Shown here one piece after another: positions 18,163 through 26,956 of a stretch of 64,000 nucleotides of DNA. Position numbers and translations under genes: made by a program. The DNA is from DSVQ01 sp964484765 (GTDB taxonomy: Bacteria > Planctomycetota > Planctomycetia > Planctomycetales > Planctomycetaceae): positions 3,099 to 67,098 of the forward strand of contig CAZAGI010000042.1 in NCBI GenBank assembly GCA_964484765.1, read 5' to 3'. The stretch's first letter is position 1. Each line of letters opens with the position of its first letter. Under the pieces are notes generated by a model. The model was not told where the DNA came from and did no database searches. It was given only the letters and a program-made list of their open reading frames with translations.

Positions 18163-18987
18163 ATGGGCTCACTAACGCCGTCATCGACATCGTCCTTCAC
18201 CCGCGTCCTCGACTGGGGATTTCGCCGGTACGTCCGTCGGTTCGTCAACCAGAATTTCAACGCCGTCCGCGTCGCCGGCCGTGAACATGTGCAACCGATT
18301 CCGCCGGGCCCGATCGTTTGCTTCATCAATCATCCGGGATGGTGGGACCCCATGACCGGCGTGCTGATCACGGACCTGTTGTTCCCCGGAAAGCGTTTCT
18401 TCGCCCCGATTGATGCGGTCGCGCTCAGCCGTTATCCCATCCTCAACCGGCTCGGGTTCTATCCGGTGTCGCAGGCTTCCGCGGCGAGTGCCAAACAGTT
18501 TCTGCAGCACAGCCGCGCGTTGCTGAACGCTCCGGACACGATGCTCTGGCTCACGCCGACCGGAAGGTTCTCCGATGTCCGCCGGACGGATTCATTCATG
18601 AGCGGGTTAAGCAGTCTCGTCGACCGAAACTACACAGGCACCTTGTTAGCCATGGCGATCGAGTACACCTTCTGGAACGAACGGTATCCCGAATTGCTTG
18701 TCGAGTTTGCTCCGCCGATCGATTGCAGTGCTTTGCCAACCGATCGAGCCGAGAGAACGCACTTTCTCGAGGCGTGTCTGACGCGCTCGCAGTCGTCGTT
18801 GGCGCAACGCGCGATCGCGCGGGATCCCGCAGGCTTCTCGACCTTGTCCTTCGGCAACGCCGGCATTGGCGGACTGTATGATGCTTGGCGGAGACTGTCG
18901 GTGTGGGTGCGCGGCAAGCCGTTTCATGCGCGACACACCGAGTCTGATCGATTGACTCCGGTCGCGGCGCAGGGAGAGTTGCCATGA
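18163..18987 (+). CDS. PlsC-like acyltransferase of the carotenoid-type cluster
   Basis: This 274-residue protein carries the LPLAT/PlsC acyltransferase motif NHPGWWDP (His57 and Asp62 of the HxxxxD pair). The second block is RYPILNRLGFYPV. Family members transfer acyl groups to lipid hydroxyls. Between carotenoid oxidases and a glycosyltransferase it most likely acylates a carotenoid or its sugar, the job of CrtO in staphyloxanthin synthesis, although a phospholipid role cannot be excluded. No clear membrane helix is seen. Its stop overlaps the glycosyltransferase start (ATGA). Confidence 0.85.
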   Translation: MGSLTPSSTSSFTRVLDWGFRRYVRRFVNQNFNAVRVAGREHVQPIPPGPIVCFINHPGWWDPMTGVLITDLLFPGKRFFAPIDAVALSRYPILNRLGFYPVSQASAASAKQFLQHSRALLNAPDTMLWLTPTGRFSDVRRTDSFMSGLSSLVDRNYTGTLLAMAIEYTFWNERYPELLVEFAPPIDCSALPTDRAERTHFLEACLTRSQSSLAQRAIARDPAGFSTLSFGNAGIGGLYDAWRRLSVWVRGKPFHARHTESDRLTPVAAQGELP

Positions 18988-20141
18988 CTCTGTTGATCAC
19001 GTGCCTGATGCTGATCACCCTCGCGGCCAGCCTGCAGCTCTCGGCTCTGTTTCTGATGAATCTGCTGTTCTTTCGCCGAGCGGGAGTGGCTGTCGATCCC
19101 GCGACAGAACCGCGGGACCTCGGCGTGTCGGTGCTGATTCCTGCCCGCAATGAAGCGCAGCGGATTGGACCGCTGCTCGACTCGCTGCTCAACAGCGAAG
19201 GGGTTCAGCTTGATGTCTGCGTCCTTGACGACGAAAGCCGGGACGGAACCGACACCATCGTTATGAGCTACGCCGAGCGACATCCTGAAGTCCGCTTGTT
19301 GCGCGGCACGCCGGTTCCCCCCGGATGGAGCGGAAAACAGTACGCCTGCTGGCAGCTCGCACAGCAAGCCCGATTCTCGGAGTTCATCTTTCTGGATGCA
19401 GACGTGGCCCTCGCGCCCGGTGCGTTACTGCGTGCTGTACGCCATCGGCAGCGAACGGGCGCTGATTTGATGAGCGGCTTTCCGCGCCAACGTGTCGGCA
19501 CTCTCGGCGAGCAATTGCTGATTCCCCTGATCCACCTGATTCTCCTGTGCTTGTTGCCCTTTCCTCTGATGCGCTGGACCCGCATGAAAGGCGCGGCGGC
19601 CGGATGCGGACAGTTCTTCGTGACCACCAAAGAGGCTTACCAGTTCAGCGGCGGCCATTCCGCGATTCGTCAGTCACTCCACGATGGGATCATGCTCCCC
19701 CGCGCGTATCGGGCCGTCGGATTGAAGACCGATCTGTTTGATGCGTCGGACATCGCGTCGTGTCGCATGTACACAACCTTTGAGGAGACGTGGTCCGGAC
19801 TGTCAAAGAATGCGACCGAGGGGTTTGCTCAGATGCCGGTGTTGCCGATCGTCACCGTTGTGATGCTGCTGGCATTTGTCTCCCCCTGGGTTTGCCTGAT
19901 AGCGTGGAGTGCCTGTTGGATTGACAGTTCGCTGTTCGTTCCCGTGATTCTGAGTTGTCTCCTCAGTTCTTTGCCTCGTATTATCTGTTGTCTGAGATTC
20001 GATCGCTCCGCGTGGGGATGCCTGCTTTACCCCGTCTCGATTGTGCTGTTTCTGGTAATTCAATGGACGGCTTGGTTCCGTCAATGGCGCGGCAAACCCG
20101 TGCAGTGGCGACAGCGAAGTTACGAGGCCGTCACCCCATGA
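18984..20141 (+). CDS. Membrane-bound family 2 glycosyltransferase
   Basis: This 385-residue protein has an N-terminal membrane helix followed by a GT-A catalytic domain (VLIPARNEAQRIGPLLDSL, VLDDESRDGT). Its metal-binding DAD lies at residues 138-140 (FIFLDADVA). The helical C-terminus carries several membrane segments (from about residue 290). It resembles the CrtQ-type glycosyltransferases that glucosylate C30 carotenoic acids. Context makes carotenoid glycosylation the best guess. Start and stop both overlap neighbouring genes by 4 bp, so it is tightly coupled. Confidence 0.87.
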   Translation: MTLLITCLMLITLAASLQLSALFLMNLLFFRRAGVAVDPATEPRDLGVSVLIPARNEAQRIGPLLDSLLNSEGVQLDVCVLDDESRDGTDTIVMSYAERHPEVRLLRGTPVPPGWSGKQYACWQLAQQARFSEFIFLDADVALAPGALLRAVRHRQRTGADLMSGFPRQRVGTLGEQLLIPLIHLILLCLLPFPLMRWTRMKGAAAGCGQFFVTTKEAYQFSGGHSAIRQSLHDGIMLPRAYRAVGLKTDLFDASDIASCRMYTTFEETWSGLSKNATEGFAQMPVLPIVTVVMLLAFVSPWVCLIAWSACWIDSSLFVPVILSCLLSSLPRIICCLRFDRSAWGCLLYPVSIVLFLVIQWTAWFRQWRGKPVQWRQRSYEAVTP

Positions 20142-21073
20142 GCGATCGGCCCGATGAGCTGCCCGCGCCGATCCTCACGTTGGACAAGTTGCGGAAGCAG
20201 TATCGTGGCCGCGACGCACTGAAAGGGATCTCGCTCCGGCTCTATCCCGGAGAACTGCTTGGCTTTTTTGGCCCCAACGGTGCCGGCAAGACAACCATGA
20301 TCCGCTGTCTTTGCGGACTGCTCAAACCCGACTCTGGCACCATCACCCGCCGGACAACGTCGACCGATGGAGAATCCCTTCCCTTCCGACTGGGTCTTGT
20401 GCCCCAGAATCTCGCCGTGTACGGTGACTTGACCGCACAGCAGAATCTGGAAGTCTTCGGACGTCTGGAAGGGGTTTCGGGGAGAAGTCTCCGCGATCGG
20501 ATCGGGGAAGTGCTGGAGTGGTCTGCACTGCAGGATCGTCGCCATTCACTGGCGCGGACGTTATCGGGAGGGATGCAGCGCCGCCTGAATATCGCCTGCA
20601 GTGTGTTGCATCGCCCGTCGGTGCTGCTCCTGGACGAGCCGACCGTCGGCGTGGATCCGCAGAGCCGTGAACGGATCTACGAAATGATGGGCGACCTGAC
20701 CCGTCAGGGGGCCGCAGTCCTGTTGACGACGCATCAGTTGGAGGAAGTCGAAACTCGTTGTGACCGCATCGTGGTCATGGATCAGGGCACGATCGTCGCT
20801 GATGGCCAGTTGAATGAACTGGTCCGGCAAACGCTCGGTCGGCCGCATCGGATTCACCTGCGATTCGATCGGCCTTATCCCGAGGAGTTAGCCGACTTCG
20901 AGTTTGATGCCCCCCGCATCAACGCCACCTGCGCGCTCGATTCCATGCGGGAACTTCCCCGCGTACTGGCAGTGCTGGAGCGGCTCGAACACGTGCCGGC
21001 GCAGATCGATGTCCGCAGTTTCGGCCTGCAGGACGTCTTTCTGGAATTGACGGGCAGGAGTCTGCGCGAATGA
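20138..21073 (+). CDS. ABC-2 transporter ATP-binding protein
   Basis: This 311-residue ATPase has an intact Walker A (GPNGAGKTT), Q-loop (GLVPQNLAVY), signature LSGGMQRR, Walker B VLLLDEPTVGVDP and switch His in LLTTHQLEE. The C-terminal tail is typical of DrrA/CcmA-like exporters. It pairs with the permease that begins in its stop codon. Located at the end of a carotenoid-type cluster, it may export or flip the glycosylated, acylated pigment, but this is inference. ATG 20138 overlaps the glycosyltransferase stop; upstream in-frame starts lie inside that gene. Confidence 0.9.
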   Translation: MSDRPDELPAPILTLDKLRKQYRGRDALKGISLRLYPGELLGFFGPNGAGKTTMIRCLCGLLKPDSGTITRRTTSTDGESLPFRLGLVPQNLAVYGDLTAQQNLEVFGRLEGVSGRSLRDRIGEVLEWSALQDRRHSLARTLSGGMQRRLNIACSVLHRPSVLLLDEPTVGVDPQSRERIYEMMGDLTRQGAAVLLTTHQLEEVETRCDRIVVMDQGTIVADGQLNELVRQTLGRPHRIHLRFDRPYPEELADFEFDAPRINATCALDSMRELPRVLAVLERLEHVPAQIDVRSFGLQDVFLELTGRSLRE

Positions 21074-22470
21074 TGCTCACGATCCTGCGGATCACCTACC
21101 TTCGACTCAGCAACAACCCGCTCGAATTGCTGTTGATCTTCGTCATGCCGGTGATCTTCTTCAGCATTTTCGCGACGATTTTCAGCCACGGGATTGCTTC
21201 GGGAACAGACAAGAAAATCCGCGTCGGCTGGATATGGAGCCAAGAGACTTCGTTGGGCAAGGAACTGCTCACGTTCCTGCAAGCGAACTCATCGCTTGAA
21301 GTGTCATCCGTCGCCGATGAGCCGAATGAAGATCATCAGGATGACGAAGCCCTCACAGCCCGGATCTTGCAGGCTCAACAAACAGGCCAGTACGATCTGA
21401 TCGTCAAGTTGCCGCCGTCCTTCCCGCACGAATTGGACACACAGAGCGATCCCCATTCGTGTCCGGTGTCGCTGATTACGGATGGACAAAACCCGCTGGC
21501 GGTGGCGATGGTCTCGTCCATCGTCCGGGGTTTCTTTTCTCAGAAGAGCGCTGCATTGGCTGTTGCGGCACTGATGAAGAATCGGCCTCGCCCCGATCAA
21601 ACACATTCCGTCGGTGAGGGGGCATCGACGCCGACTGTGAAGCCGTCCGCGCCGGGCAGCAAACCCGCATTTGAAGACGTGCGGAATCCCGATGACGTCT
21701 TTGTCGCCCACGAAGAAGCCCCCTGGATCGACCCGAAACAAACGGAAATGATCGGATCGCCGTCGCGTCTCAGTGCCGCCCCGTTGTCACCGGAAACGGA
21801 TGAAAAGACCGAGGTTGTCGATCTCCTCATCGAAACCCCGCAGGCAGTGGGCCAGGTGAATCCTCGGATTGCCATGTTTGCCGCGGGCATCGCCGTTCTG
21901 TTCTTGTTGTTTTCGGCGACCGGCCATGCCGCCACGCTGTTGGAAGAAGTCGAATCAGGCACGCTGGACCGTATTCTGGTCAGCCAGGCGGGGCTGTTTC
22001 ACATTCTGGTGGGCAAATGGCTGGCGATTCTGACGTTGGGATGCCTGCAAGTGACGGTCATGTTCCTCTGGGCCGAAGCCGTGTTCCGGATACAACTCGC
22101 ACAACACTGGCTCGGCTTCTGCGTGATGACGGTCAGCACATCCGCCGCGACGGCAAGCTTTGCGATGTTCCTGGCGTCGCTGTGCCACTCTCGCGCACAG
22201 CTCAGCGCCGTGTCGACGGTGATCATTCTCAGCATGTCAGCGGTGGGGGGCAGCATGATCCCCCGGTTTGCCATGAGCGATCGCATGAAGGAAGTCGGCA
22301 AATGGTCTTTCAACGCCTGGGCGCTGGACGGTTTCCAAAAAGTCTTCTGGTTCCAATCGCCGCTTTCCAGTCTCCAAATGGAAGTGACCGTGTTGCTCGG
22401 AAGCGCAGCCCTGTTAGGGACCATAACCTGGCTGTTGTCGAGTCGCTGGAAGCGGGGAACGCCGGTTTGA
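21070..22470 (+). CDS. ABC-2 type permease
   Basis: This 466-residue permease has one membrane helix near the N-terminus (LELLLIFVMPVIFFSIFATIF), a large soluble loop of about 240 residues and five or six C-terminal helices (from about residue 258, IAMFAAGIAVLFLLF). This is the YhgE/ABC-2 exporter layout. The loop contains the acidic linker EDHQDDE near its start. It partners the ATPase immediately upstream (4-bp overlap). It is the last gene of the cluster; what follows is pseudogene DNA on the other strand. Confidence 0.87.
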   Translation: MMLTILRITYLRLSNNPLELLLIFVMPVIFFSIFATIFSHGIASGTDKKIRVGWIWSQETSLGKELLTFLQANSSLEVSSVADEPNEDHQDDEALTARILQAQQTGQYDLIVKLPPSFPHELDTQSDPHSCPVSLITDGQNPLAVAMVSSIVRGFFSQKSAALAVAALMKNRPRPDQTHSVGEGASTPTVKPSAPGSKPAFEDVRNPDDVFVAHEEAPWIDPKQTEMIGSPSRLSAAPLSPETDEKTEVVDLLIETPQAVGQVNPRIAMFAAGIAVLFLLFSATGHAATLLEEVESGTLDRILVSQAGLFHILVGKWLAILTLGCLQVTVMFLWAEAVFRIQLAQHWLGFCVMTVSTSAATASFAMFLASLCHSRAQLSAVSTVIILSMSAVGGSMIPRFAMSDRMKEVGKWSFNAWALDGFQKVFWFQSPLSSLQMEVTVLLGSAALLGTITWLLSSRWKRGTPV

Positions 22471-22601
22471 TCGGATTTCTTTCTGTAAGCATGGACTCGG
22501 GCGCGAGAGAGATCGGCATGAACTCTCCTTCAGGAAGCGGCTCCGATCGACGAATGATGTGACGTTGCGACGGGATCGCGCAACGACCTTGGACCGATCC
22601 A

Positions 22602-22982
22602 TTAACCGTGCAAGTTTGACAAGTGTGTTTGTAGCAACTGATCCAAGGCTTTGAGGTCGACAGGCTTCGTCAGGTGCGCGTCGAAACCGGCTGCCAGCGC
22701 CGCTTGGCGGTCTTCCAATTGACCGAATCCGGTGAGGGCGATGACGAACATGCGCGCCCCCAGCGGCTTGGAGCGGATTGCCCGCGCGATCAAGTAACCG
22801 TCCATGCCTGGAAGACCGATGTCGATGATCGCCACGTCGGGCTCCACCTCTTCGGTCAATGCGAGGCCCGTGGGGCCGTTGTCAGCCGAGACGACATCGT
22901 AGCCGTCGTCCTTCAATTAAATCTCTAACGTTTCGCGCGCATCAGGATTGTCTTCGATCAGCACGATGCGGCAGGAGTTGCG
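22602..22982 (-). pseudogene. Response-regulator receiver domain with an in-frame stop
   Basis: The minus strand encodes a CheY-like receiver: RIVLIEDNPDARETLEI, a TAA stop at 22917-22919, then (without frame change) KDDGYDVVSADNGPTGLAL, the phosphoacceptor DIGLPGMDG, the Thr motif ALTGFGQ and the Lys motif LTKPVD. All active-site residues are present, so the interrupting stop is the only obvious lesion in the domain. The sequence further upstream (to 23312) stays open but has no recognisable kinase or output domain. This is probably the tail of a hybrid sensor kinase whose remainder is lost. Alternatively, readthrough or a second start yields a truncated protein. Confidence 0.7.
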
Positions 22983-23464
22983 TGGTGACGGCCGGAAGTC
23001 GATTGAAGCGTCGGGGAACGCTCCGGATTGGTGAGAGTTTGGATTTGATCGTGGCGGACGGATTGGCGGAAGTCGTCGAGTCGTTTCTGGCGGCGTGCGG
23101 AATCCGTTTGTGTTGAAGCGGGTCGGCTTCAAAGTATCTTGAAAGACACGACGTCTCATTTCTCTTGAGGGTGTTGTCTGGCGTAACATGGCAGGAACGG
23201 CTGAAGAGGCTTCTGGGAATCCGTCCTCAAAGAGTTTTATCGGCGTCTTGTCACCCCAAGTTGGTTGGACAGAAAGCCTTCGCCAAGCTTGTCCATTTTC
23301 AGTTCTACTCAACCGAACCCAACTCCTTCGGGAGACTCATCTCGTGGTGTCGCGCTGGCATGGTTAAGCCTTATTTCTTTCCGAGAAGACGTTTCCACCA
23401 GGTGAGCTGAACCGCTCTTTCCCCCGTCACGGCGGGTTGCGAGTTCGTGTTAAAACTCTTTTGG

Positions 23465-23537
23465 AAGCCGCGGCGGCAATCGCATGGTTCGGCATGGCCT
23501 TGGATTCAGACCGCCTTCAGGCATTGCACGATGCCCA
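23465..23537 (+). repeat. 73-bp relic, copy B (pairs with 2588-2660)
   Basis: It begins with the same 33 bases as copy A. One frame reads EAAAAIAWFGMALDSDRLQA, conserved with copy A mainly through synonymous changes. It is directly oriented relative to copy A, 20.9 kb away, and flanks the exporter and carotenoid regions. Confidence 0.6.
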
Positions 23538-23579
23538 GTGCCAGCCCAGATCCCCACGCGGCTTCTGCCTGGCAATGCG

Positions 23580-23609
23580 AATTTCGACCGACTCACGCTG
23601 GTCGAAATT
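23580..23609. other. 10-bp perfect hairpin with 10-nt loop
   Basis: AATTTCGACC and GGTCGAAATT form a perfect stem, followed by TTTTG. It could be a weak terminator or an operator about 130 bp upstream of the large surface-protein gene. Confidence 0.4.
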
Positions 23610-23740
23610 TTTGTTGTCCGCATTCGTGCCGGTTTTTCGCTTTAGGGGTGCGGGGCCACGTTTCACCCTTCGACTGGTGACGAGTTCCTGCAACCGGTCG
23701 ACTCGATGAAGTCTGAGGCCTCGTTTTAAAGGTAAGCATT

Positions 23741-26700
23741 ATGGACATCAACTCTCATTTGGCCGAGTTGTTCCAACGCTTCTTTGGCAAATACTCAAGC
23801 AGGTCACAGTCGCGCAGTCGCCGGAATCGGCGGACACGCTGGGGTCAATGCGAGACGCTGGAAACCCGCCTCATGCTGGCGGCCGACATTGCGTTGCTGA
23901 ATGGCGACGCGTCGACACCAACATCGCCCGACAACGGCAACATGCAAATTTTTTATCCCGCAGGAGTTTCCAACGTCGACACGTTGGAGCCTGGGACCGT
24001 GATGACGGTGACTCTCAAAGACGGAGTGCTCAATGTCGCGGGAACGTCCGGGCGCGACTGGATCGTGGTGCGCCAGCAAGGCGACGTGATCTCCGTGGAT
24101 GGCATTCAAACCTCAGAAGAGGACGAGTTGCGCCCGTTTTCAAAGTCAGATGTGGCCCGTATTGAACTGTCGGGAAAAGAGGGAGACGACTATCTCGCAT
24201 TTTTCGGTGACGACTTTGATTCCTTTGGCAGGGGAGTCCAGCTATCGGGTGGTGACGGCCGTGACGCGCTCGTCGTGCTGGATGACGTCTCGGTGGAAAC
24301 CGACTCGGTCGACAAGGTCATCAGCCTGGCGGACTACGATTCCGACATGCTTCATCAGGCCCGATTCGAGCTGCTCTACAAGTTCCGTGATCGATCTGGC
24401 TATGTCGGTCACTACGATGTTCTGAACGGCGAAACACACGGGGACGGCGAGGGCACACTCTTCACCGCCATCGCTGCGATTGCGATCGCCACCGGAAATT
24501 ATCATCAGGACGAATGGGAATCGGCAGAAGCGAACACTGCGCTGGAAGAGTTGCTCGGCACTTTAATGACGGAAAGCTGGGGCAACCGCGACGGCATGGG
24601 CCGCGAACACCCCATCCGTCACTCCCAAGTTCTTGACTACGATAAAGCACGCAACGCCTTCCGACAAAGTCCGATGACCAAGGACAGTTTCGGGGCGATC
24701 GTTGCCGCCGCTCATTATGCCTACGACAATCCGCACAGCACGCCCGCGGTGCGCCAACTCGCCCGGGATCTGATGACCAAATGGTCGGAGTACCTGGTGC
24801 TGAACCAGTGGCGGACCCATTCAAACTACATCGCTGGAGAGTTCGACTCGGAAGAGCGGGAGAAAACTGATCCTAATACCGGCGAAAAGAAGAATTACGA
24901 CGTCTACAAACATATTTTCAACGAAAACGGTGAGCATAAGACGTTTAAAGGTCCCGAGGGCTTTCTGCTATTGCCGCATGAGATTTATGCCTTTCAGAAC
25001 GTCGCCGCCGACATGGGCATCGCGACAAACCCCTGGACGGTGTTGAGCGCAATGCCGGCAGCGTTCATCCAGACGATCGGTGACGTCGCTGCCCCGTACC
25101 TCGGCGACGCGGCCGGACAGGGCATCGGCTACATCCTCGACCGCCTCAACTTCGGGCGGGACTACGACATCAAGGTCAATTTAGGCGGGCGTGAAGTGTC
25201 CGTCCTGAAAGGCAATTACTCCATCGGCATCCCCCAGGGAACCAGGGACCGCATCGTCACGGAGTTCAGCCATTTCATCACCGACGCGATCCAGGAAGCG
25301 ATCCGGTCGTACAACTTTCAGGATCAGTTCCGGCTGGACGACTTCCAGAGCCAAAGCGGAGATCTCGTCGGTCTCGCTCTGAACAGGATTCTGGACCTTC
25401 TGCCTGACCAGCTCGGCAAGGACTCGTGGCGGTCGATCCTGACTGGTGCCGTCCAGCAGGTGCTGCCCTGGCTGAGTTATTCGGGGTTGATCGAGACCGG
25501 TACGTTCATTGTGACCTTGCAAACACTGAAGGACGACAAGGTTTTCGATCGGTTCGAGTCCAAACCAGACGTTGCCAGCTACACTATGTGGTCGTATGCG
25601 ACCGAGTTCGAGACGCGGCCGGAGATGGCCGACTTGCTCAAGCCGTTTGTTCAGGAATTCTTTTCTTTCCTCAGAGCGGATGGTAACCCCAACAGCTTGT
25701 GGGCGTGGCTGGCTGAGGACAAGGGACGCGTCAACGAGCACCTGCGGATGTTCGAGTTGCGAATGAGCGATCCCGTCAACAATGGAGGCACGCTGTCGTC
25801 CGAGTTTGCGTATAGCTCGACTAAATTCAACGAATTCCTTTCTCGCACCGGTGACACGAACAAACTGTTTCCCCGGCTCGATTACATCGTGCTTCAGGGT
25901 CTGGCAGAAAAGGGGCCGCCGCGGGGTGTGTCGGACGTCGTGTCCGATTGGGGAAAGAAGTTCGCGGACGCCGCCGAGAAGGCCTTCGGTCAGTTTGTCG
26001 AGGGAGTTAAAGAGGGCGTCAGGAAGGCCGGCGAGTACGTCAAGGAGCAGTGGGACGCCGCGGGAGGATACATCAAGGAGCGGTGGGACGCAGCTGGCAA
26101 CTATCTGGTGGAACGGCGCGATGCGGCCGGCAAGTACGTGACGGAACGGTGGGACGCCGCCGGTAACTACGTTCAGGAACGCGGCGACGCAGCTGGCAAG
26201 TATTACACTGAGCAGAGGGATGCGGCCGGTGCGGTACTTTCCAAAGGGTGGAAAGACGGCAGCCGCTGGGTGTCGCAGACCCTGGACAAATCCGGTCAAG
26301 TGCTCAAGGAGTGGATCTATTACGATGATGCCGGCCAGAAAATCTACCAGTGGCGCACCTGGGCGAATGGCAAGCTGACCAACTTCGAACAGTACACCAC
26401 CAGTGGACTGATCGAGATCAACAAGTACATCAGCACCAGCGGCAAATGGGTGTCGCAGACGCTGGACTCGGCGGGCAAGGTGCTCAAGGAATGGATCTAT
26501 TACGACGATGCCGGCCAGAAAATCTATCAGTGGCGCACCTGGGCCGATGGCAAGCTGACCAACTTCGAGCAATACACCAACACGGGATTGATCGAGATCA
26601 ACAAGTTCATCAACACCAGTGGCCAGTGGATCTCCCAGAAACTGAATTCGGCCGGCCAGGTACTCCAAGAGTGGATCTACTACGATGCCGCAGGGAGCAA

Positions 26701-26956
26701 GCTCAAACAGTACGGTGAGTGGTCCGGTGGTAAACTGACCGAGCTTGCCAAGTATGCAAGTGATGGGGCCACGCGGACATTTTGGGCCTATGTCAGTACG
26801 TCCGGCAACTGGGTCGAGCGGAGCTACAGCAAAGGAGTCGAGACGTCGGTCAAGGTTTGGAACTCAGCGGGCAAATACCTTGGCGATCAACTGAAGAATT
26901 ACAGTGACGCTGCTTCGAAACTTGATCCAACGACAAAGAACTGGTGGCCGCTGTAG
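23741..26956 (+). CDS. Large repeat-rich surface or secreted protein with LEPR-xLL-like N-terminus
   Basis: This 1071-residue protein of unknown function has a basic N-terminus, then CETLETRLMLAAD at residues 37-49, a variant of the planctomycete LEPR-xLL motif found on many exported giant proteins. Residues 80-190 look beta-rich and Asp/Gly-rich (LSGKEGDDYLAFFGDD, LSGGDGRDALVVLDD). Residues 210-760 are mostly helical and unrecognised (for example GEGTLFTAIAAIAIATGNYH). From 764 come six 11-residue repeats of the type GxYVxERWDAA, then three 60-61-residue repeats rich in Trp, Tyr and Lys (EWIYYDDAGQKIYQW), resembling MORN/YD-like beta-hairpins. Likely exported; function not assigned. The type I exporter 15 kb upstream is a possible but unproven route. 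Confidence 0.85.
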   Translation: MDINSHLAELFQRFFGKYSSRSQSRSRRNRRTRWGQCETLETRLMLAADIALLNGDASTPTSPDNGNMQIFYPAGVSNVDTLEPGTVMTVTLKDGVLNVAGTSGRDWIVVRQQGDVISVDGIQTSEEDELRPFSKSDVARIELSGKEGDDYLAFFGDDFDSFGRGVQLSGGDGRDALVVLDDVSVETDSVDKVISLADYDSDMLHQARFELLYKFRDRSGYVGHYDVLNGETHGDGEGTLFTAIAAIAIATGNYHQDEWESAEANTALEELLGTLMTESWGNRDGMGREHPIRHSQVLDYDKARNAFRQSPMTKDSFGAIVAAAHYAYDNPHSTPAVRQLARDLMTKWSEYLVLNQWRTHSNYIAGEFDSEEREKTDPNTGEKKNYDVYKHIFNENGEHKTFKGPEGFLLLPHEIYAFQNVAADMGIATNPWTVLSAMPAAFIQTIGDVAAPYLGDAAGQGIGYILDRLNFGRDYDIKVNLGGREVSVLKGNYSIGIPQGTRDRIVTEFSHFITDAIQEAIRSYNFQDQFRLDDFQSQSGDLVGLALNRILDLLPDQLGKDSWRSILTGAVQQVLPWLSYSGLIETGTFIVTLQTLKDDKVFDRFESKPDVASYTMWSYATEFETRPEMADLLKPFVQEFFSFLRADGNPNSLWAWLAEDKGRVNEHLRMFELRMSDPVNNGGTLSSEFAYSSTKFNEFLSRTGDTNKLFPRLDYIVLQGLAEKGPPRGVSDVVSDWGKKFADAAEKAFGQFVEGVKEGVRKAGEYVKEQWDAAGGYIKERWDAAGNYLVERRDAAGKYVTERWDAAGNYVQERGDAAGKYYTEQRDAAGAVLSKGWKDGSRWVSQTLDKSGQVLKEWIYYDDAGQKIYQWRTWANGKLTNFEQYTTSGLIEINKYISTSGKWVSQTLDSAGKVLKEWIYYDDAGQKIYQWRTWADGKLTNFEQYTNTGLIEINKFINTSGQWISQKLNSAGQVLQEWIYYDAAGSKLKQYGEWSGGKLTELAKYASDGATRTFWAYVSTSGNWVERSYSKGVETSVKVWNSAGKYLGDQLKNYSDAASKLDPTTKNWWPL
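26030..26227 (+). repeat. Six tandem 33-bp (11-residue) coding repeats
   Basis: The units read GEYVKEQWDAA, GGYIKERWDAA, GNYLVERRDAA, GKYVTERWDAA, GNYVQERGDAA and GKYYTEQRDAA. An 11-residue period is typical of right-handed coiled coils or amphipathic apolipoprotein/LEA-like helices. Confidence 0.85.
26267..26809 (+). repeat. Three tandem ~180-bp (60-61-residue) coding repeats
   Basis: The units start at 26267, 26447 and 26627, each with W(V/I)SQ at the beginning. Units 1 and 2 are nearly identical in protein and very close in DNA; unit 3 is diverged. This pattern indicates recent tandem duplication. A partial fourth unit begins at 26810 (WVERSYSKG). Confidence 0.85.

Larger units (their letters stand above)
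22983..23740. other. Relic DNA between the pseudogene and the repeat-rich surface protein
   Basis: About 760 bp with no intact gene. It holds open but unrecognisable sequence up to 23312, relic copy B (23465-23537), a hairpin (23580-23609) and presumably the promoter of the large gene at 23741. Small frames here have no recognisable content. Confidence 0.6.

Noticed and set aside
25181..26668. Minus-strand frame over the repeat-rich gene
   Set aside because: Its apparent repeats are the complement of the real 11- and 60-residue repeats.
26030..26809. Tandem repeats considered as a CRISPR array
   Set aside because: The units are contiguous, in frame and protein-coding with no spacers.
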